Positions 53,379 through 63,706 of a stretch of 64,000 nucleotides of DNA are shown piece after piece. The position numbers and the translations under genes were made by a program. The notes beneath the pieces are model-generated. The model worked only from the letters and a program-made list of their open reading frames with translations, was not told the origin of the DNA and ran no database searches. The stretch comes from Kineosporia sp. NBRC 101731 (GTDB taxonomy: Bacteria > Actinomycetota > Actinomycetes > Actinomycetales > Kineosporiaceae): contig NZ_BSTC01000002.1 in the NCBI RefSeq assembly GCF_030269305.1, positions 434,001 through 498,000 of the forward strand, in the 5' to 3' direction. Each line of letters starts with the position of its first letter. Position 1 is the first letter of the stretch.

Positions 53379-54401
53379 ATGACCGAGGTGAGTTCCACGT
53401 CCCCCGCGCCCGCTTCCACCAGCCGCCTGGCCTGGGGTTATGGCCTGGCCAGCAGCACCGAGGCCGGAGTCGTACTGGACACCTGGTACCCGGCGCCCCA
53501 GCTCGGCACCGCCCCCGACGACGCCGGCCCGTTCGCCGTCCCCGCCGACCTGGCGGCCCTGGAGGGCACCGACCCCCACCGCAAGGTGCGCCTGCACGTG
53601 GTTCGCACCCAGATCGACCTGGACGCGGAGCCGAAAGACACTCCCGACGCCTACCTCCGCCTGCACCTGCTCTCGCACCGGCTGGTGAAGCCCAACACGA
53701 TCAACCTGAGTGGCATCTTCGGCGCCCTGCCGAACGTGGTGTGGACCAATCACGGTCCCTGCCCGGCCGAAGACTTCGAGGCCACCCGGCTGCGCATCCG
53801 CGCCGGCGGCGGCCCGGGCACCCGGGTCGAGGTCACCGGCGTGGACAAGTTCCCGCGGATGACCGACTACGTGCTGCCCACCGGCGTGCGTATCGCCGAC
53901 ACCAGCCGGGTGCGCCTGGGCGCCCACCTGGCCGAGGGCACCACGGTCATGCACGAGGGCTTCGTGAACTTCAACGCCGGCACGATCGGCCACTCGATGG
54001 TCGAGGGACGTATCTCGCAGGGTGTCGTGGTCGGCGAGGGCTCGGACATCGGCGGCGGCGCCTCGATCATGGGCACGCTCTCGGGCGGCGGCAAGGAGGT
54101 CGTGTCGATCGGCGAGCGCTGCCTGCTCGGCGCCAACGCCGGTCTGGGCATCGCCCTGGGCGACGACTGTGTCGTCGAGGCCGGGCTCTACCTCACCGCG
54201 GGTACCAAACTCCTGCTGCTGTCCGACCCCGAGACCGGCGCCCGGGCGCAGAACCCGACAACGGTCAAGGCGCTTCAGCTCTCCGGTGCCACTGGCCTGC
54301 TGTTCCGCCGCAACTCCACCACCGGGGCCGTCGAGGCCCTGGCCCGCACCGGTGGTTCCTTCACCTTCGCCCTGAACGACGCCCTGCACGCGAACGCCTG
54401 A
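53379..54401 (+). CDS. dapD: tetrahydrodipicolinate N-succinyltransferase (DapD, actinobacterial type)
   Basis: The 340-residue enzyme has a left-handed beta-helix region of hexapeptide repeats (from about 165: [59 protein letters not shown]). [10 protein letters not shown] precedes the repeats. It adds succinyl to tetrahydrodipicolinate. With dapE next door and dapC 3 kb away it completes much of the succinylase DAP route. An inverted repeat follows the stop. Confidence 0.95.
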   Translation: MTEVSSTSPAPASTSRLAWGYGLASSTEAGVVLDTWYPAPQLGTAPDDAGPFAVPADLAALEGTDPHRKVRLHVVRTQIDLDAEPKDTPDAYLRLHLLSHRLVKPNTINLSGIFGALPNVVWTNHGPCPAEDFEATRLRIRAGGGPGTRVEVTGVDKFPRMTDYVLPTGVRIADTSRVRLGAHLAEGTTVMHEGFVNFNAGTIGHSMVEGRISQGVVVGEGSDIGGGASIMGTLSGGGKEVVSIGERCLLGANAGLGIALGDDCVVEAGLYLTAGTKLLLLSDPETGARAQNPTTVKALQLSGATGLLFRRNSTTGAVEALARTGGSFTFALNDALHANA

Positions 54402-54417
54402 CCGGGAACCTCGTGTA

Positions 54418-54479
54418 GTGGTCGGGCAGTTCTCGTTGCGACAGGATTCGTCAGGAAGCGACCGGAACTGCCCGACCAC
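54418..54479. terminator. 15-bp inverted repeat after dapD
   Basis: GTGGTCGGGCAGTTC (54418-54432) and GAACTGCCCGACCAC (54465-54479) are fully complementary with a 32-nt loop. It starts 17 bp after the dapD stop and ends 15 bp before the next gene. It may be a terminator or a repeat unrelated to the CGTGATCA family. Confidence 0.6.
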
Positions 54480-54494
54480 GGATGAGAGGGAGGT

Positions 54495-55580
54495 ATGAAC
54501 CCCTCGGAACCCACTCGGCCCATGCCCGCCGGCGGCCCCAAAGCCGGTACGGCACGGCCGGATCGACCCATCGCCGGGACCAGCACGCGGCCCCTGCGCA
54601 CCGACGGCGACCCCACCGGCGCGGAACCCCCGCGCCGGCCGCCGGGCGACCGCGGGCCGTCCACCGGCGCCGAAAGACCCAGGAAACGCAGCCGGTTCCG
54701 TGGCCTGATCATTGCCCTCACGGTGATTGCGGTGACCGCCGGTGGCTCGGTGGCCGCCGCCTGGGTCTGGTTGCAGGGCGCGGTCGGCCCGGTGACGATC
54801 CGCGAGATCTGCACCGGCGAGTTCTCCGACGGCTCGTCGCACACCCTGGAGATCGACCAGGCCAACAATGCCGCGATCATCACCGCGATCGCCGAGAAGC
54901 GGGACTTCCCGGTGCGGGCGGCCACAATCGGTGTGGCCACCGCGATACAGGAGTCGAAGCTGCGCAACATCACCTACGGCGACCGCGACTCGGTGGGCTT
55001 GTTCCAGCAGCGCCCGTCGCAGGGCTGGGGCACGCGGGAGGAGATCCTCGACCCGATCTACTCCGCCAACGCGTTCTACGACGCGCTCGAGAAGGTCGGC
55101 GACCTGGACGAGCTCACCATCACCGAGGCCGCGCAGAAGGTGCAGCGCTCGGCCTATCCGGAGGCCTACGCCGACCACGAGCCGGAGGCCCGGATGGTCG
55201 TGTCCCCGCTGGCCGGCTACTCCCCCGGCGGCTGGAACTGCGTCCTGCGGGAAGACGGTGACCTGACCGCCCAGGTACCCGGCGAGAACGGGCTCACCGC
55301 CCGGTCCTCCGCGGTCCGCGCGGCCGCCAAGGCCGAGCTCGGCCGGAACAACTCGAAGGTCGATCAGGCGGGCACCGCGCTGACCTTCTCGGTGCCCGCG
55401 GCCCAGGAGAAGCGGTACGCCTGGGCCCTCGCGTCGTGGGCCCTGGCCCGGGCCGACGATCTGGGGGTGCGGCAGGTCTCGCTGGACGGCTACACCTGGG
55501 ACCGGTCGAAATCGGGGAAAGGCTGGACCCAGACCGATACCGGGCTCGGCGAACGTCAGGTGAGAATCACGGTCTACTGA
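54495..55580 (+). CDS. lysozyme-like membrane-anchored protein of unknown role
   Basis: The 361-residue protein has a disordered, basic N terminus (1-70), a membrane helix (about 73-95, IIALTVIAVTAGGSVAAAW) and an extracellular domain with ATAIQESKLRNI and SVGLFQQRPSQGWGT (about 155-185), typical of an actinobacterial lysozyme-like fold, where Glu of QESKL could be catalytic. It may act on the cell wall. The ATG follows GGGAGGT. A terminator follows. Confidence 0.75.
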   Translation: MNPSEPTRPMPAGGPKAGTARPDRPIAGTSTRPLRTDGDPTGAEPPRRPPGDRGPSTGAERPRKRSRFRGLIIALTVIAVTAGGSVAAAWVWLQGAVGPVTIREICTGEFSDGSSHTLEIDQANNAAIITAIAEKRDFPVRAATIGVATAIQESKLRNITYGDRDSVGLFQQRPSQGWGTREEILDPIYSANAFYDALEKVGDLDELTITEAAQKVQRSAYPEAYADHEPEARMVVSPLAGYSPGGWNCVLREDGDLTAQVPGENGLTARSSAVRAAAKAELGRNNSKVDQAGTALTFSVPAAQEKRYAWALASWALARADDLGVRQVSLDGYTWDRSKSGKGWTQTDTGLGERQVRITVY

Positions 55581-55593
55581 CCGCAGATTCCTT

Positions 55594-55630
55594 GGCCCGG
55601 TGATCGAAACCCTTGATCACCGGGCCTTTT
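55594..55630. terminator. terminator between the lysozyme-like gene and gltA
   Basis: GGCCCGGTGATC (55594-55605) and GATCACCGGGCC (55615-55626) form a perfect 12-bp stem with TTTT after it. It can serve both convergent genes. Confidence 0.92.
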
Positions 55631-55640
55631 CACGTTCCTA

Positions 55641-56936
55641 TCAGCGGTTGCCGATCTCCAGGTAGTTACGCTCGGTGGCCCCGATGTAGATCTGCCGCGG
55701 ACGGCCGATCTTGGTCTGCTTGTCTTCCATCATCTCGCGCCACTGGGCGATCCAGCCCGGGAGACGACCGAGGGCGAACAGCACCGTGAACATCTTCGTC
55801 GGGAAGCCCATCGCCTTGTAGATGAGGCCCGTGTAGAAGTCCACGTTCGGGTACAGCTTGCGCTCGATGAAGTAGTCGTCGTGGAGGGCGATCTCCTCCA
55901 GACGCAGGGCGATGTCGAGCAGCGGGTCGTCGACGCCGAGACCACGCAGGATGTCGTCGGCGGTCTTCTTGATGATCGCCGCGCGCGGGTCGTAGTTCTT
56001 GTACACCCGGTGCCCGAAGCCCATCAGGCGCACGCCGCCCTCGCGGTTCTTCACCTTGTTCATGAAGGTGTCCGGGCCGTCGGGAGAATTCTTGATCTCC
56101 TCGAGCATCTCCAGCACGGCCGAGTTGGCGCCGCCGTGCAGCGGCCCGGAGAGCGCGTGGATGCCGGCCGAGACCGAGGCGAACAGGTTCGCCTGGCCGG
56201 AACCGACGAGCCGAACGGTCGAGGTCGAACAGTTCTGCTCGTGATCGGCGTGCAGAATGAACAGCAGGTCAAGGGCTTTCGCCAGTACCGGGTCGACGTC
56301 GTAGGGCTCGGCCGGGAACCCGAAGGTCATCCGCAGGAAGTTCTCCACCAGGCCCTGTGAGTTGTCCGGGTAGAGGAACGGCTGGCCGACCGACTTCTTG
56401 TAGGCGTACGCCGCGATGGTCGGCAGCTTGGCCAGGAGCCGCGTCGTCGCCAGCTCGACCTGGTCGTGGTCACGGATGCTCAGGCTGTCCGGGTAGAACG
56501 TACCCAGCGCCGAGACCGCCGCCGACAGCACGGGCATCGGGTGCGCGTCCCGCGGGAAGCCGTCGAAGAAGCGCTTGAAGTCCTCGTGCAGCAGCGTGTG
56601 CCGCTGGATCTTGGTGGTGAAGTCCGCCAGCTGCGTCGGGGTCGGCAGCTCACCGTAGATCAGCAGGTAGCTGACCTCGATGAAGGAGGACTTCTCGGCC
56701 AGTTCCGCGATCGGGTAGCCCCGGTAGCGGAGAATTCCCGCGTCGCCGTCGATGTACGTGATGGCCGAGGTGCAGGACGCCGTGTTGGTGAAACCCGGGT
56801 CCAACGTGACGTAACCGGTCGTGGACAGGAGCGAGGACACGCTCACCCCGGCGCCGCCCTCAGTGGCCCGGGTCACTCCCAGGTCGAGTTCGCCACCCGG
56901 GTAGTTCAGGGTGATCTGATCGGATCCGTCGGACAT
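55641..56936 (-). CDS. gltA: citrate synthase
   Basis: The 431-residue enzyme shows HADHEQNCSTSTVRLVGSG, ALSGPLHGGANSAVLEML and MGFGHRVYKNYDPRA, which include the two catalytic His and lead to the catalytic Asp. The length fits the type II (hexameric, NADH-regulated in other bacteria) form. It makes citrate from acetyl-CoA and oxaloacetate. GGGAGCGTCTTC precedes ATG 56936. It is convergent with the lysozyme-like gene and independent of neighbours. Confidence 0.96.
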   Translation of the reverse strand: MSDGSDQITLNYPGGELDLGVTRATEGGAGVSVSSLLSTTGYVTLDPGFTNTASCTSAITYIDGDAGILRYRGYPIAELAEKSSFIEVSYLLIYGELPTPTQLADFTTKIQRHTLLHEDFKRFFDGFPRDAHPMPVLSAAVSALGTFYPDSLSIRDHDQVELATTRLLAKLPTIAAYAYKKSVGQPFLYPDNSQGLVENFLRMTFGFPAEPYDVDPVLAKALDLLFILHADHEQNCSTSTVRLVGSGQANLFASVSAGIHALSGPLHGGANSAVLEMLEEIKNSPDGPDTFMNKVKNREGGVRLMGFGHRVYKNYDPRAAIIKKTADDILRGLGVDDPLLDIALRLEEIALHDDYFIERKLYPNVDFYTGLIYKAMGFPTKMFTVLFALGRLPGWIAQWREMMEDKQTKIGRPRQIYIGATERNYLEIGNR

Positions 56937-57015
56937 GAAGACGCTCCCACGCTGGTGTCTGGGTCCAGGGTCTATCGGCCTTCAGCGCCGGGCAGGTTCG
57001 CCTGGACACACGGCC

Positions 57016-58155
57016 TTAACGCAAGTTACCCCCCGCCGAACGGACTGAGCCATCCGGACCGGCCGCACGGGCAGCGAGTTGCGCCACTCTTTCATCACTC
57101 ACGGTCATGGCCACGCGCACGTGCCGGGCACCCGTCGGGCCGTAGAAGTCTCCCGGTGTGACGAGAACCCCACGCTCGGCGAGGTCTGCGACCGTGTCCC
57201 AGCAGGGCTCGTCACGAGTGGCCCAGAAGTAGAGTCCGGCTTCCGAGTGATCAATCTTGAAGCCCTCGGACGTCAGCCAGGCGCGCATCAGTTCACGCCG
57301 ACGGCGGTACCGCTCGCGCTGCTGCGCCACGTGCTCGTCGTCGCCGAGTGCCACCCTCAGGGCCTCTTGCACCGGCCACGGCACGATCATCCCGGCGTGC
57401 TTACGGATCTCCAGAATGCGGCGCACCAGAACGGGATCCCCGGCCACGAAGGCCGCCCGGTAGCCCGCCAGGTTGGACTGCTTACTGGTCGAGTAGACCA
57501 CCAGCAGACCCTCGTGGGAGCCGCCGCAGACCTCCGGATCGAGGAGGCTCGGCACCTCGACGCCGTCCCAGCCGAGCTCGGCGTAGCACTCGTCACTGGC
57601 CACCACGGCACCGATCGAGCGGGCCCAGTCGACGACCTTCTTCAGGTGCTCGACACCCAGTACCCGGCCGGTGGGGTTGCCCGGTGAATTCAGCCAGACC
57701 AGCTTCACCGAGCGGGCGCCGGGACCCACCTGCAGTGTGCCGTCGGCGGCGAGCGGAGTGGCTCCGGCCAGTCGCGCACCCACGTCGTACGTGGGATATG
57801 CCACTTGCGGATGCATGACCACATCGCCCGCGCCCAGTCCGAGCAGGAGCGGCAGCCAGGCCACCAGCTCCTTGGAGCCGATGGTCGGCATCACGCCGTC
57901 GGGATCGACGCCCGGCGCGTTGCGGCGACGGGCGAACCAGTCCACGACAGCCTGGCGCAGGGGCGGGGTGCCGTAGGTCTGCGGGTAGCCGGGGGCGTCC
58001 GAGGCGTCGGCCAGGGCCTGCCGCACCAGATCCGGTGTCGGGTCGACCGGGGTACCGACCGAGAGGTCGACAATCCCTCCCGGATGCTGCCCGGCCCTGG
58101 TCTTGTACGGGACCAGCTTGTCCCAGGGGAAGTCGGGCAGCACCGGGGCGGTCAT
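57016..58155 (-). CDS. dapC: succinyldiaminopimelate transaminase
   Basis: The 379-residue class I aminotransferase binds PLP through Lys225 in [30 protein letters not shown] and [12 protein letters not shown] also fit DapC. It makes N-succinyl-diaminopimelate, between DapD and DapE steps. The start at 58155 overlaps the ferredoxin stop (ATGA). The same order (ferredoxin-dapC) is known from other actinobacteria. Confidence 0.93.
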   Translation of the reverse strand: MTAPVLPDFPWDKLVPYKTRAGQHPGGIVDLSVGTPVDPTPDLVRQALADASDAPGYPQTYGTPPLRQAVVDWFARRRNAPGVDPDGVMPTIGSKELVAWLPLLLGLGAGDVVMHPQVAYPTYDVGARLAGATPLAADGTLQVGPGARSVKLVWLNSPGNPTGRVLGVEHLKKVVDWARSIGAVVASDECYAELGWDGVEVPSLLDPEVCGGSHEGLLVVYSTSKQSNLAGYRAAFVAGDPVLVRRILEIRKHAGMIVPWPVQEALRVALGDDEHVAQQRERYRRRRELMRAWLTSEGFKIDHSEAGLYFWATRDEPCWDTVADLAERGVLVTPGDFYGPTGARHVRVAMTVSDERVAQLAARAAGPDGSVRSAGGNLR

Positions 58156-58475
58156 TCCCCGGCCTGCGGGGGAAGGGCGAGGATGAACGCGTGGTCCTTG
58201 TTGATCAGGCCCATCTTGGACGCGCCACCCGGCGAGCCGAGATCTTCGAAGAACTCGACGTTCGCCTTGTAGTAGTCGCCCCACTGTTCCGGGACGTCGT
58301 CCTCGTAGAAGATCGCCTCGACCGGGCAGACCGGCTCGCAAGCACCGCAGTCCACGCATTCGTCGGGGTGGATGTACAACATCCGGTCACCCTCGTAGAT
58401 GCAGTCGACCGGGCATTCCTCGATGCAGGCCTTGTCCTTCACATCCACGCAGGGCTGCGCAATGACGTAGGTCAC
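58152..58475 (-). CDS. fdxA: 7Fe ferredoxin
   Basis: The 107-residue protein has Cys at 9, 17, 21, 25, 40, 43, 46 and 50 ([25 protein letters not shown]). C9, C17 and C50 hold the 3Fe-4S and C21, C40, C43, C46 the 4Fe-4S cluster. The C-terminal part is typical of FdxA of actinobacteria. It carries low-potential electrons, perhaps to the sulfite reductase. GTG 58475 has AGGAGGA 7 nt upstream. It is coupled to dapC. Confidence 0.95.
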   Translation of the reverse strand: MTYVIAQPCVDVKDKACIEECPVDCIYEGDRMLYIHPDECVDCGACEPVCPVEAIFYEDDVPEQWGDYYKANVEFFEDLGSPGGASKMGLINKDHAFILALPPQAGE

Positions 58476-58607
58476 GTCGGGTCCTCCTGGTATGCGGCCC
58501 TGGTCGCTCGCCAGGGCCGGTCGTCGCCGCGGCCGTCGACGCCGGTGACATCGGGGCCCCGCTTAGTATCGCTGATCCTCCACCCGAGTGTCGCCGAAGG
58601 GGCCGCA

Positions 58608-59633
58608 GTGAGCACGAAACCATCCGCCCAGGACGGGACCGACTGGGCCGAGCACATCGGTTCCCGGGTCGTCGTCCGCCGCCGCGACGCCTCCGGCCTG
58701 CACGACGTGCTGGGTGAACTCCTCGCCGTCACCGGGCAGACGCTGACCGTCGCCGGCCGCCACGGTCCGGTCGACGTGCCTCTGAGCAGCATCGTCGCCG
58801 GAAAACCGGTACCCCCGAAGGCCAGCCGCCCCGCTCCCCCGCACCGCGCCCTGTCGGTGGCCGATCTCGAGCTGGCGATGGCCAAGCACTGGCAGGCGGC
58901 CGAGCAGGACTGGCTCGGCGGCTGGCTGCTGCGGGCCACCGAGGGCTTCACCAACCGGGCCAACTCGGTGCTGGCGGTCGGCGAGCCGGGCATGCAGCTC
59001 GACGTCGCGGTGGTGGAGGTCGTGGACTGGTACGCCGAGCGCGGCCTGAAGCCGGTCGCCGCGGCCCCGGAGCCCCGCATCGACGACGGCGACACCGATC
59101 AGCTCCTGGCCGCCACCTCCGCCTTCGAGGCCGAGGGGTGGACGCAGGTGCCCGGCAGCTCCACGGCGGTGATGACGGCCGCGACCGGTGAGGTGCGCGC
59201 CCTGGCGCCGCGGCTGGGTGGCCGGGCGCTGCCCGAGGGCCTGACCCTCACCCTGACGGACGAGCCCGACCCGGCCTGGATCAGCCAGTACCACTACCGC
59301 GGGCAGGCGGTGCCCGACCACGGGGTGCGGCTGCTGACCTCGGCCCCGCGTCAGGTGTTCGCCTCACTGCGTACGGACGCCGGTGAGGTCGCCGCAGTGG
59401 TGCGGGGTTCACTGGCCGAGAGCTGGGCCGGGCTGACCGCGATGGAGGTCGCCCCCTCCTGGCGGCGCCGCGGCCTGGCGACCATCCTGATCGGCGTGAT
59501 CGGCGACTGGGGGTGGGAGCACGGCGCCCGGTCGATCTTCCTCCAGGTGGCCGAGGACAACGTGAACGCCCTGGCCACCTACGAGAAGGCCGGGTTCACC
59601 CACCATCACCGGTACAGCTACCTGGCTCCCTAA
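58608..59633 (+). CDS. GNAT-family N-acetyltransferase (two-domain)
   Basis: From GTG 58608 (GAAGGGG upstream) the protein has 341 residues. The C-terminal part (about 250-341) has the acetyl-CoA loop VAPSWRRRGLATILI and AEDNVNALATYEKAGF, a complete GNAT core. The front (about 1-85) has an SH3-like/Lsm-like domain (HIGSRVVVRRRDASGLHDVL, DVPLSSIVAGKPV) and a middle domain, as in the Rv0919/Rv2867-like two-domain acetyltransferases. The substrate is unknown. It ends with a CTAA shared stop. Confidence 0.84.
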   Translation: MSTKPSAQDGTDWAEHIGSRVVVRRRDASGLHDVLGELLAVTGQTLTVAGRHGPVDVPLSSIVAGKPVPPKASRPAPPHRALSVADLELAMAKHWQAAEQDWLGGWLLRATEGFTNRANSVLAVGEPGMQLDVAVVEVVDWYAERGLKPVAAAPEPRIDDGDTDQLLAATSAFEAEGWTQVPGSSTAVMTAATGEVRALAPRLGGRALPEGLTLTLTDEPDPAWISQYHYRGQAVPDHGVRLLTSAPRQVFASLRTDAGEVAAVVRGSLAESWAGLTAMEVAPSWRRRGLATILIGVIGDWGWEHGARSIFLQVAEDNVNALATYEKAGFTHHHRYSYLAP

Positions 59634-62600
59634 GAGGCCGTGGGCTCCGGCAGGTTCGCCGCCAGGTCCCGCAGGCGCACCCGGGCCTGGTCGAGCGCCA
59701 CCTCCAGGTCGACCAGCAGCTGACCGCACCGGGCGGCGTGCCCGGCCTTGGCCTCGGCCTCGATCTGCCGGGCGATCCCGACCACCTGCACGGTGCCGAG
59801 GTTCAGCCCGGCCCCGGCCAGGCTGTGGGCGTGCAGGTAGGCCGCCTCGGCGTCGTCCGCGGTGACCGCCAGGCTGAGGCGCTGCAGGAGGTCCACGGTG
59901 CGGGACAGGAACGACGAGATGATGTCGCGCACCAGCTCGACCTCAAAATCGGTTCCCTCACCGAGTAATTCGGCGATCCGCTCGTTGGTGTCGGCCATCT
60001 CCCCGGGCTGCGGCCCGGCCGCATCGGGGCGCTCCTGGGCCAAGGTTTCCTCCACGGGTCCGGGCTGCCGGGGAATGACAGCGGTGGTCTCGATCACGGC
60101 GACGGAAGCCGGGGCGGCCACCGTGACGTGTTCCTGGTCGCGCATCGCGGCCAGCTTGTCCCGCACGGCCGAGTAGTGCCGTTCCATCGGCTGGGTCTTC
60201 TCTCCCCGTCCGGCCGGTGGCGCCTCGTCATCGGTGCGTAGCCAGCGGTTCAGCGTGGCCTGGAGGGTGGCCGACCGCACCGGCTTGGCGATGAAGTCGT
60301 CCATACCCGAGTCGAAACACCGCTGCCGGTCGGCGGCGAACGTGGCCGCCGTCATGGCGATGATCGGAACCGTGCGGGTGGCCGGGCGTTTCCGTAGCTC
60401 GACGGTGGCCGTGTACCCGTCCATCACCGGCATCTGGCAGTCCATCAGGATCGCGTCGTAGTCGTTCTGCGCGCTCATCGTCAGCGCCTGTTCACCGTGC
60501 CCGGCAACGTCCACCCGGTATCCCAGCTGCGACAGGATGCCCAGCGCGACCGTCTGGTTGATGTCGTTGTCCTCCACCAGCAGCAGCCGGAACGACTCCC
60601 GGGCCGGGGTTCGTGGCTCCGGTTCACGTTCGGGTGCGGCGATCGGCCGTCGATCGGCGACGGGTGGCGGCTCGCCCACCGTCAGGGTCACCCGGGTCAG
60701 GGCGCCGAACAGGTCGGACTGCCGCACCGGTTTGGTGAGATAGGCACTGATCTGTCGCGCCACCGTCGCGTCGCCGACCTCTTCACCCGAACCGACGCCG
60801 ATCACCGGAAGATTCGCGAGCGCGGGCACCTGGCGGATCTGCTCGATCAGCGCCAGACCGCCGCGCTCGGGCATGTGCATGTCGATCACGGCCAGGTCGT
60901 ACCCACCGGCCGGGGCCGAACGGTTGGTCAGCAGGTCCATCGCCTCGTCGGCGGAACCGGCGGCGACCGGGCGCATCCCCCAGCGGGTCAGCTGGGTCTG
61001 CATGACCAGGCGGTTGACCTCGTTGTCGTCGACGATCAGCACGGCCAGGCCGCGCGCGTCGCGGCCCCGCACCGAGCGGCCCCAGTTGTCGGCCGGGGCG
61101 AACACCAGTTCGGCGACGAACGTGGCGCCCTGGCCGAGCCGGCTGGTGGCGCGGATCGTGCCGCCCATCAGGTCGGCCAGGCGACGGCTGATCGACAGGC
61201 CCAGACCGGTGCCGCCGTAGGCCCGGCTGGTGCCCTCGTCCGCCTGCCGGAACGGTTCGAAAAGCAGGTCCAGGCGGGCCGGCTCGATCCCGATCCCGGT
61301 GTCGGTGACGGCGAAGTTCACCGCGACCTGGCCGTCCGGGCACGGCGGGCCCGGCGTGACGGAGATCGAGACCCCGCCGTGCTCGGTGAATTTCACCGCG
61401 TTGTGGGTGAGGTTGAGCAGGATCTGACGCAGCCGGCCGGGATCGCCGCTGAGGGCGAAGGGCACCCCGGACTCGTAGTCGACGGTGAGTTCCAGGCCCT
61501 TGCTCGAGGCGTTCTGCCGCACCAGCGTGACCACGTCGTCGACCACGTCCTCCAGCCGGAAGTCGACGCGGTCGAGCATCAGCCGCCCGGCCTCGATCTT
61601 GGAGAAGTCGAGGATGTCGTTGATGACGGTGAGCAGGGCATCCCCCGCCGTGCGCACACCCTCCACGTAACGGCGCTGGGTCTCGGTCAGCGGGGTGCCG
61701 AGCAGCAGGTCGGTCAGGCCGATCACGCCGTTCATCGGGGTCCGGATCTCGTGGCTCATGGTGGCCACGAACTCGGACTTCAGCCGGGACGCCTCGACCG
61801 CCTGGTCGCGGGTCTCGGACAGCGCGTTCTGCAGTTCCTTCTGCGAGGTGATGTCACGCCCGACGGCGTAGATCAGCCGGCGGTCCGGGTCGGAGGCCAC
61901 GGTCCACAGCAGGGTGCGCACCACTCCCTCACGCACGAAACGGTTCTCGAACGTGGCCACGCCCGGGTCGGTGACCAGCCGGGCCAGCTGCTCGGCCACC
62001 CGCCGCTGGTCCGACTCGTCCCCGCTGGGGAAGGCCTCCTCGAACCGCAGGCCCAGTAACTGGTCCGGGCTCATTCCCAGAGACGCGGACCAGACCGGGT
62101 TGGTCTGCAGCAGACGGCCGCCGAAGTCGGCCACGGCCATGAAGTCGGTGGAGAGCTGGAAGAGCTGCTCCACCTGGTCGCGGGCACTGAGCCGGTCGGT
62201 GACGTCCTGGAGGGAGCCCCAGATCTCCAGATCGGCCTCGGTGCGCACCCGGAAGTTGCACTCCACGATGCGCCGGGTGCCGCCGGGTCCGCGGGTCCGG
62301 GCCAGGAACACCTGCTGTTCGCCGGTGCTGATGAGCGACTGGAGCCGGGCGGAGGTGTCCGGCTCGCTCTCGGCCACCAGGAACGGCGCCAGCTCACGAC
62401 CGACCAGATCGTCCCCGGGAATGCCGAGCAGTTGCTCGGCCGCCACCGAGCAGAAGTCCACGAGGCCGTCCCGGTCCAGGCGTAGCAGCACCCCGGGCGA
62501 GGAATTGGCCAGGTCCCGCATGCGGCGCTGGTTCTCCGACAGTGAGCGGGTGGCCAGCAGCGCGTCCCGTAGCGCACGCCGGCGCAGGACCGCCACGACG

Positions 62601-63559
62601 ATCACCCCGAGCAGGATCAGGGCTGCCGTGCCCAGGGCCACCGCGCGGAAGAACATCGCGGGCCGCATGGCGGCGGTCTCCGACTCCTGGGCCACCACCC
62701 GCCAGCCGTCCACCGATGTCCGGCCGGGACCGGAAGAGGTCGGGCCGGACGCACTGGCAGCGACGATGTGCCCGTTGCCGACCAGCACGGTGCGGCCGCG
62801 GGCCAGGCGCGCGGCTTCGGAGAGCCCGGCGGGGGCTGCGCCGCCGCTGTCGGCCACCAGCTGACCGGAGGCGTCGAGCACGCTCATCCGGATGCCGCGG
62901 CCCTGTGCATAGGTGTCCACGTAGTGCTGCACGCCGGTGAGGTCGCGCACCATCCGCAGGTATCCGACGGCGGGCGGGTCGAGAACGTACATCGGCACGG
63001 TGATGGCGGTGACGTCGGTGTCGAAGACCGGGCTGCGGTACACCGAGGAGACCGCGTACGTCTCGGTGCCGGTGAAGTCCGGCACCCCGGTCTGGGCCTT
63101 CAGGTCGTAGCCGTCCGGCACCCGGTCGGGCAGGTCGGTCATCACCTTGCCGTCGGCGTCCAGCAGGGCCACGGAGAGCACCGAGTCACCGCCGGCCGCC
63201 AGGAGCGTGCGCAGCACCGTCGCGGTCTTCGTGGCAGAAGTGGTGGAAGTGGTGGCGCTGGTTTCTGTACCGGACAGCACGTCCACGATCCCGTTGTCCT
63301 GCGCCACCGACTGGATCAGGGTGGTCAGCCCGGCATTCTGCTGCTGCAGGAACACGTCGGCCAGATCGGCGGTGTTGCGCATCTCCCGCTCGGCGTTCGA
63401 CCGCACCATCCGGTCGTAGGCGATCACGGCCCCCACGGTAGGCACCACGACGAGCACGGCGAGCAGGAGGAGCCCGCCGACGAACCGCAGCTGTCCGGGC
63501 TGTCCGGGCCGGGCCCGGGCAGGCCGCACCGGGTTGGTCGCGAGGGTCACCCACGGCAT
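59630..63559 (-). CDS. hybrid sensor histidine kinase with two REC domains and Hpt
   Basis: The 1309-residue protein has a first membrane helix (about 27-48), an extracellular Cache-like sensor (about 50-300) and a second helix (about 310-330). Two PAS domains, HisKA with H603 (SHEIRTPMNGVIGLTDLL) and HATPase (GTGLGLSISRRL) follow. Two receiver domains come next, phosphorylated at D893 and D1040, then an Hpt domain with H1245 (HSLAGAGLNLG). It is a complete phosphorelay in one chain. Its partner may be the response regulator encoded divergently at 63707. Confidence 0.94.
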   Translation of the reverse strand: MPWVTLATNPVRPARARPGQPGQLRFVGGLLLLAVLVVVPTVGAVIAYDRMVRSNAEREMRNTADLADVFLQQQNAGLTTLIQSVAQDNGIVDVLSGTETSATTSTTSATKTATVLRTLLAAGGDSVLSVALLDADGKVMTDLPDRVPDGYDLKAQTGVPDFTGTETYAVSSVYRSPVFDTDVTAITVPMYVLDPPAVGYLRMVRDLTGVQHYVDTYAQGRGIRMSVLDASGQLVADSGGAAPAGLSEAARLARGRTVLVGNGHIVAASASGPTSSGPGRTSVDGWRVVAQESETAAMRPAMFFRAVALGTAALILLGVIVVAVLRRRALRDALLATRSLSENQRRMRDLANSSPGVLLRLDRDGLVDFCSVAAEQLLGIPGDDLVGRELAPFLVAESEPDTSARLQSLISTGEQQVFLARTRGPGGTRRIVECNFRVRTEADLEIWGSLQDVTDRLSARDQVEQLFQLSTDFMAVADFGGRLLQTNPVWSASLGMSPDQLLGLRFEEAFPSGDESDQRRVAEQLARLVTDPGVATFENRFVREGVVRTLLWTVASDPDRRLIYAVGRDITSQKELQNALSETRDQAVEASRLKSEFVATMSHEIRTPMNGVIGLTDLLLGTPLTETQRRYVEGVRTAGDALLTVINDILDFSKIEAGRLMLDRVDFRLEDVVDDVVTLVRQNASSKGLELTVDYESGVPFALSGDPGRLRQILLNLTHNAVKFTEHGGVSISVTPGPPCPDGQVAVNFAVTDTGIGIEPARLDLLFEPFRQADEGTSRAYGGTGLGLSISRRLADLMGGTIRATSRLGQGATFVAELVFAPADNWGRSVRGRDARGLAVLIVDDNEVNRLVMQTQLTRWGMRPVAAGSADEAMDLLTNRSAPAGGYDLAVIDMHMPERGGLALIEQIRQVPALANLPVIGVGSGEEVGDATVARQISAYLTKPVRQSDLFGALTRVTLTVGEPPPVADRRPIAAPEREPEPRTPARESFRLLLVEDNDINQTVALGILSQLGYRVDVAGHGEQALTMSAQNDYDAILMDCQMPVMDGYTATVELRKRPATRTVPIIAMTAATFAADRQRCFDSGMDDFIAKPVRSATLQATLNRWLRTDDEAPPAGRGEKTQPMERHYSAVRDKLAAMRDQEHVTVAAPASVAVIETTAVIPRQPGPVEETLAQERPDAAGPQPGEMADTNERIAELLGEGTDFEVELVRDIISSFLSRTVDLLQRLSLAVTADDAEAAYLHAHSLAGAGLNLGTVQVVGIARQIEAEAKAGHAARCGQLLVDLEVALDQARVRLRDLAANLPEPTAS

Positions 63560-63706
63560 TTCGACACCCCGGCGCCCCGGGTGTAGCGATCGGCGCCACT
63601 TCCTCGAGAGCCGGGCCGCGCCCGCAGACTGCTTCTCAAGATCCGTGGACCAGGCGTCGACAACCTCCCCCGGACGGCAGTGTTCCTACGGTTGAGGTGG
63701 CATGTT

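Noticed and set aside
51957-54401. 814-codon plus-strand frame
   Set aside because: Its first 474 codons are antisense to dapE; only the last part from 53379 is DapD.
52242-55178. 978-codon minus-strand open frame
   Set aside because: Only the part to 53321 is DapE. The rest is antisense to dapD and the next gene, with low-complexity G/R/V-rich translation and no family signal.
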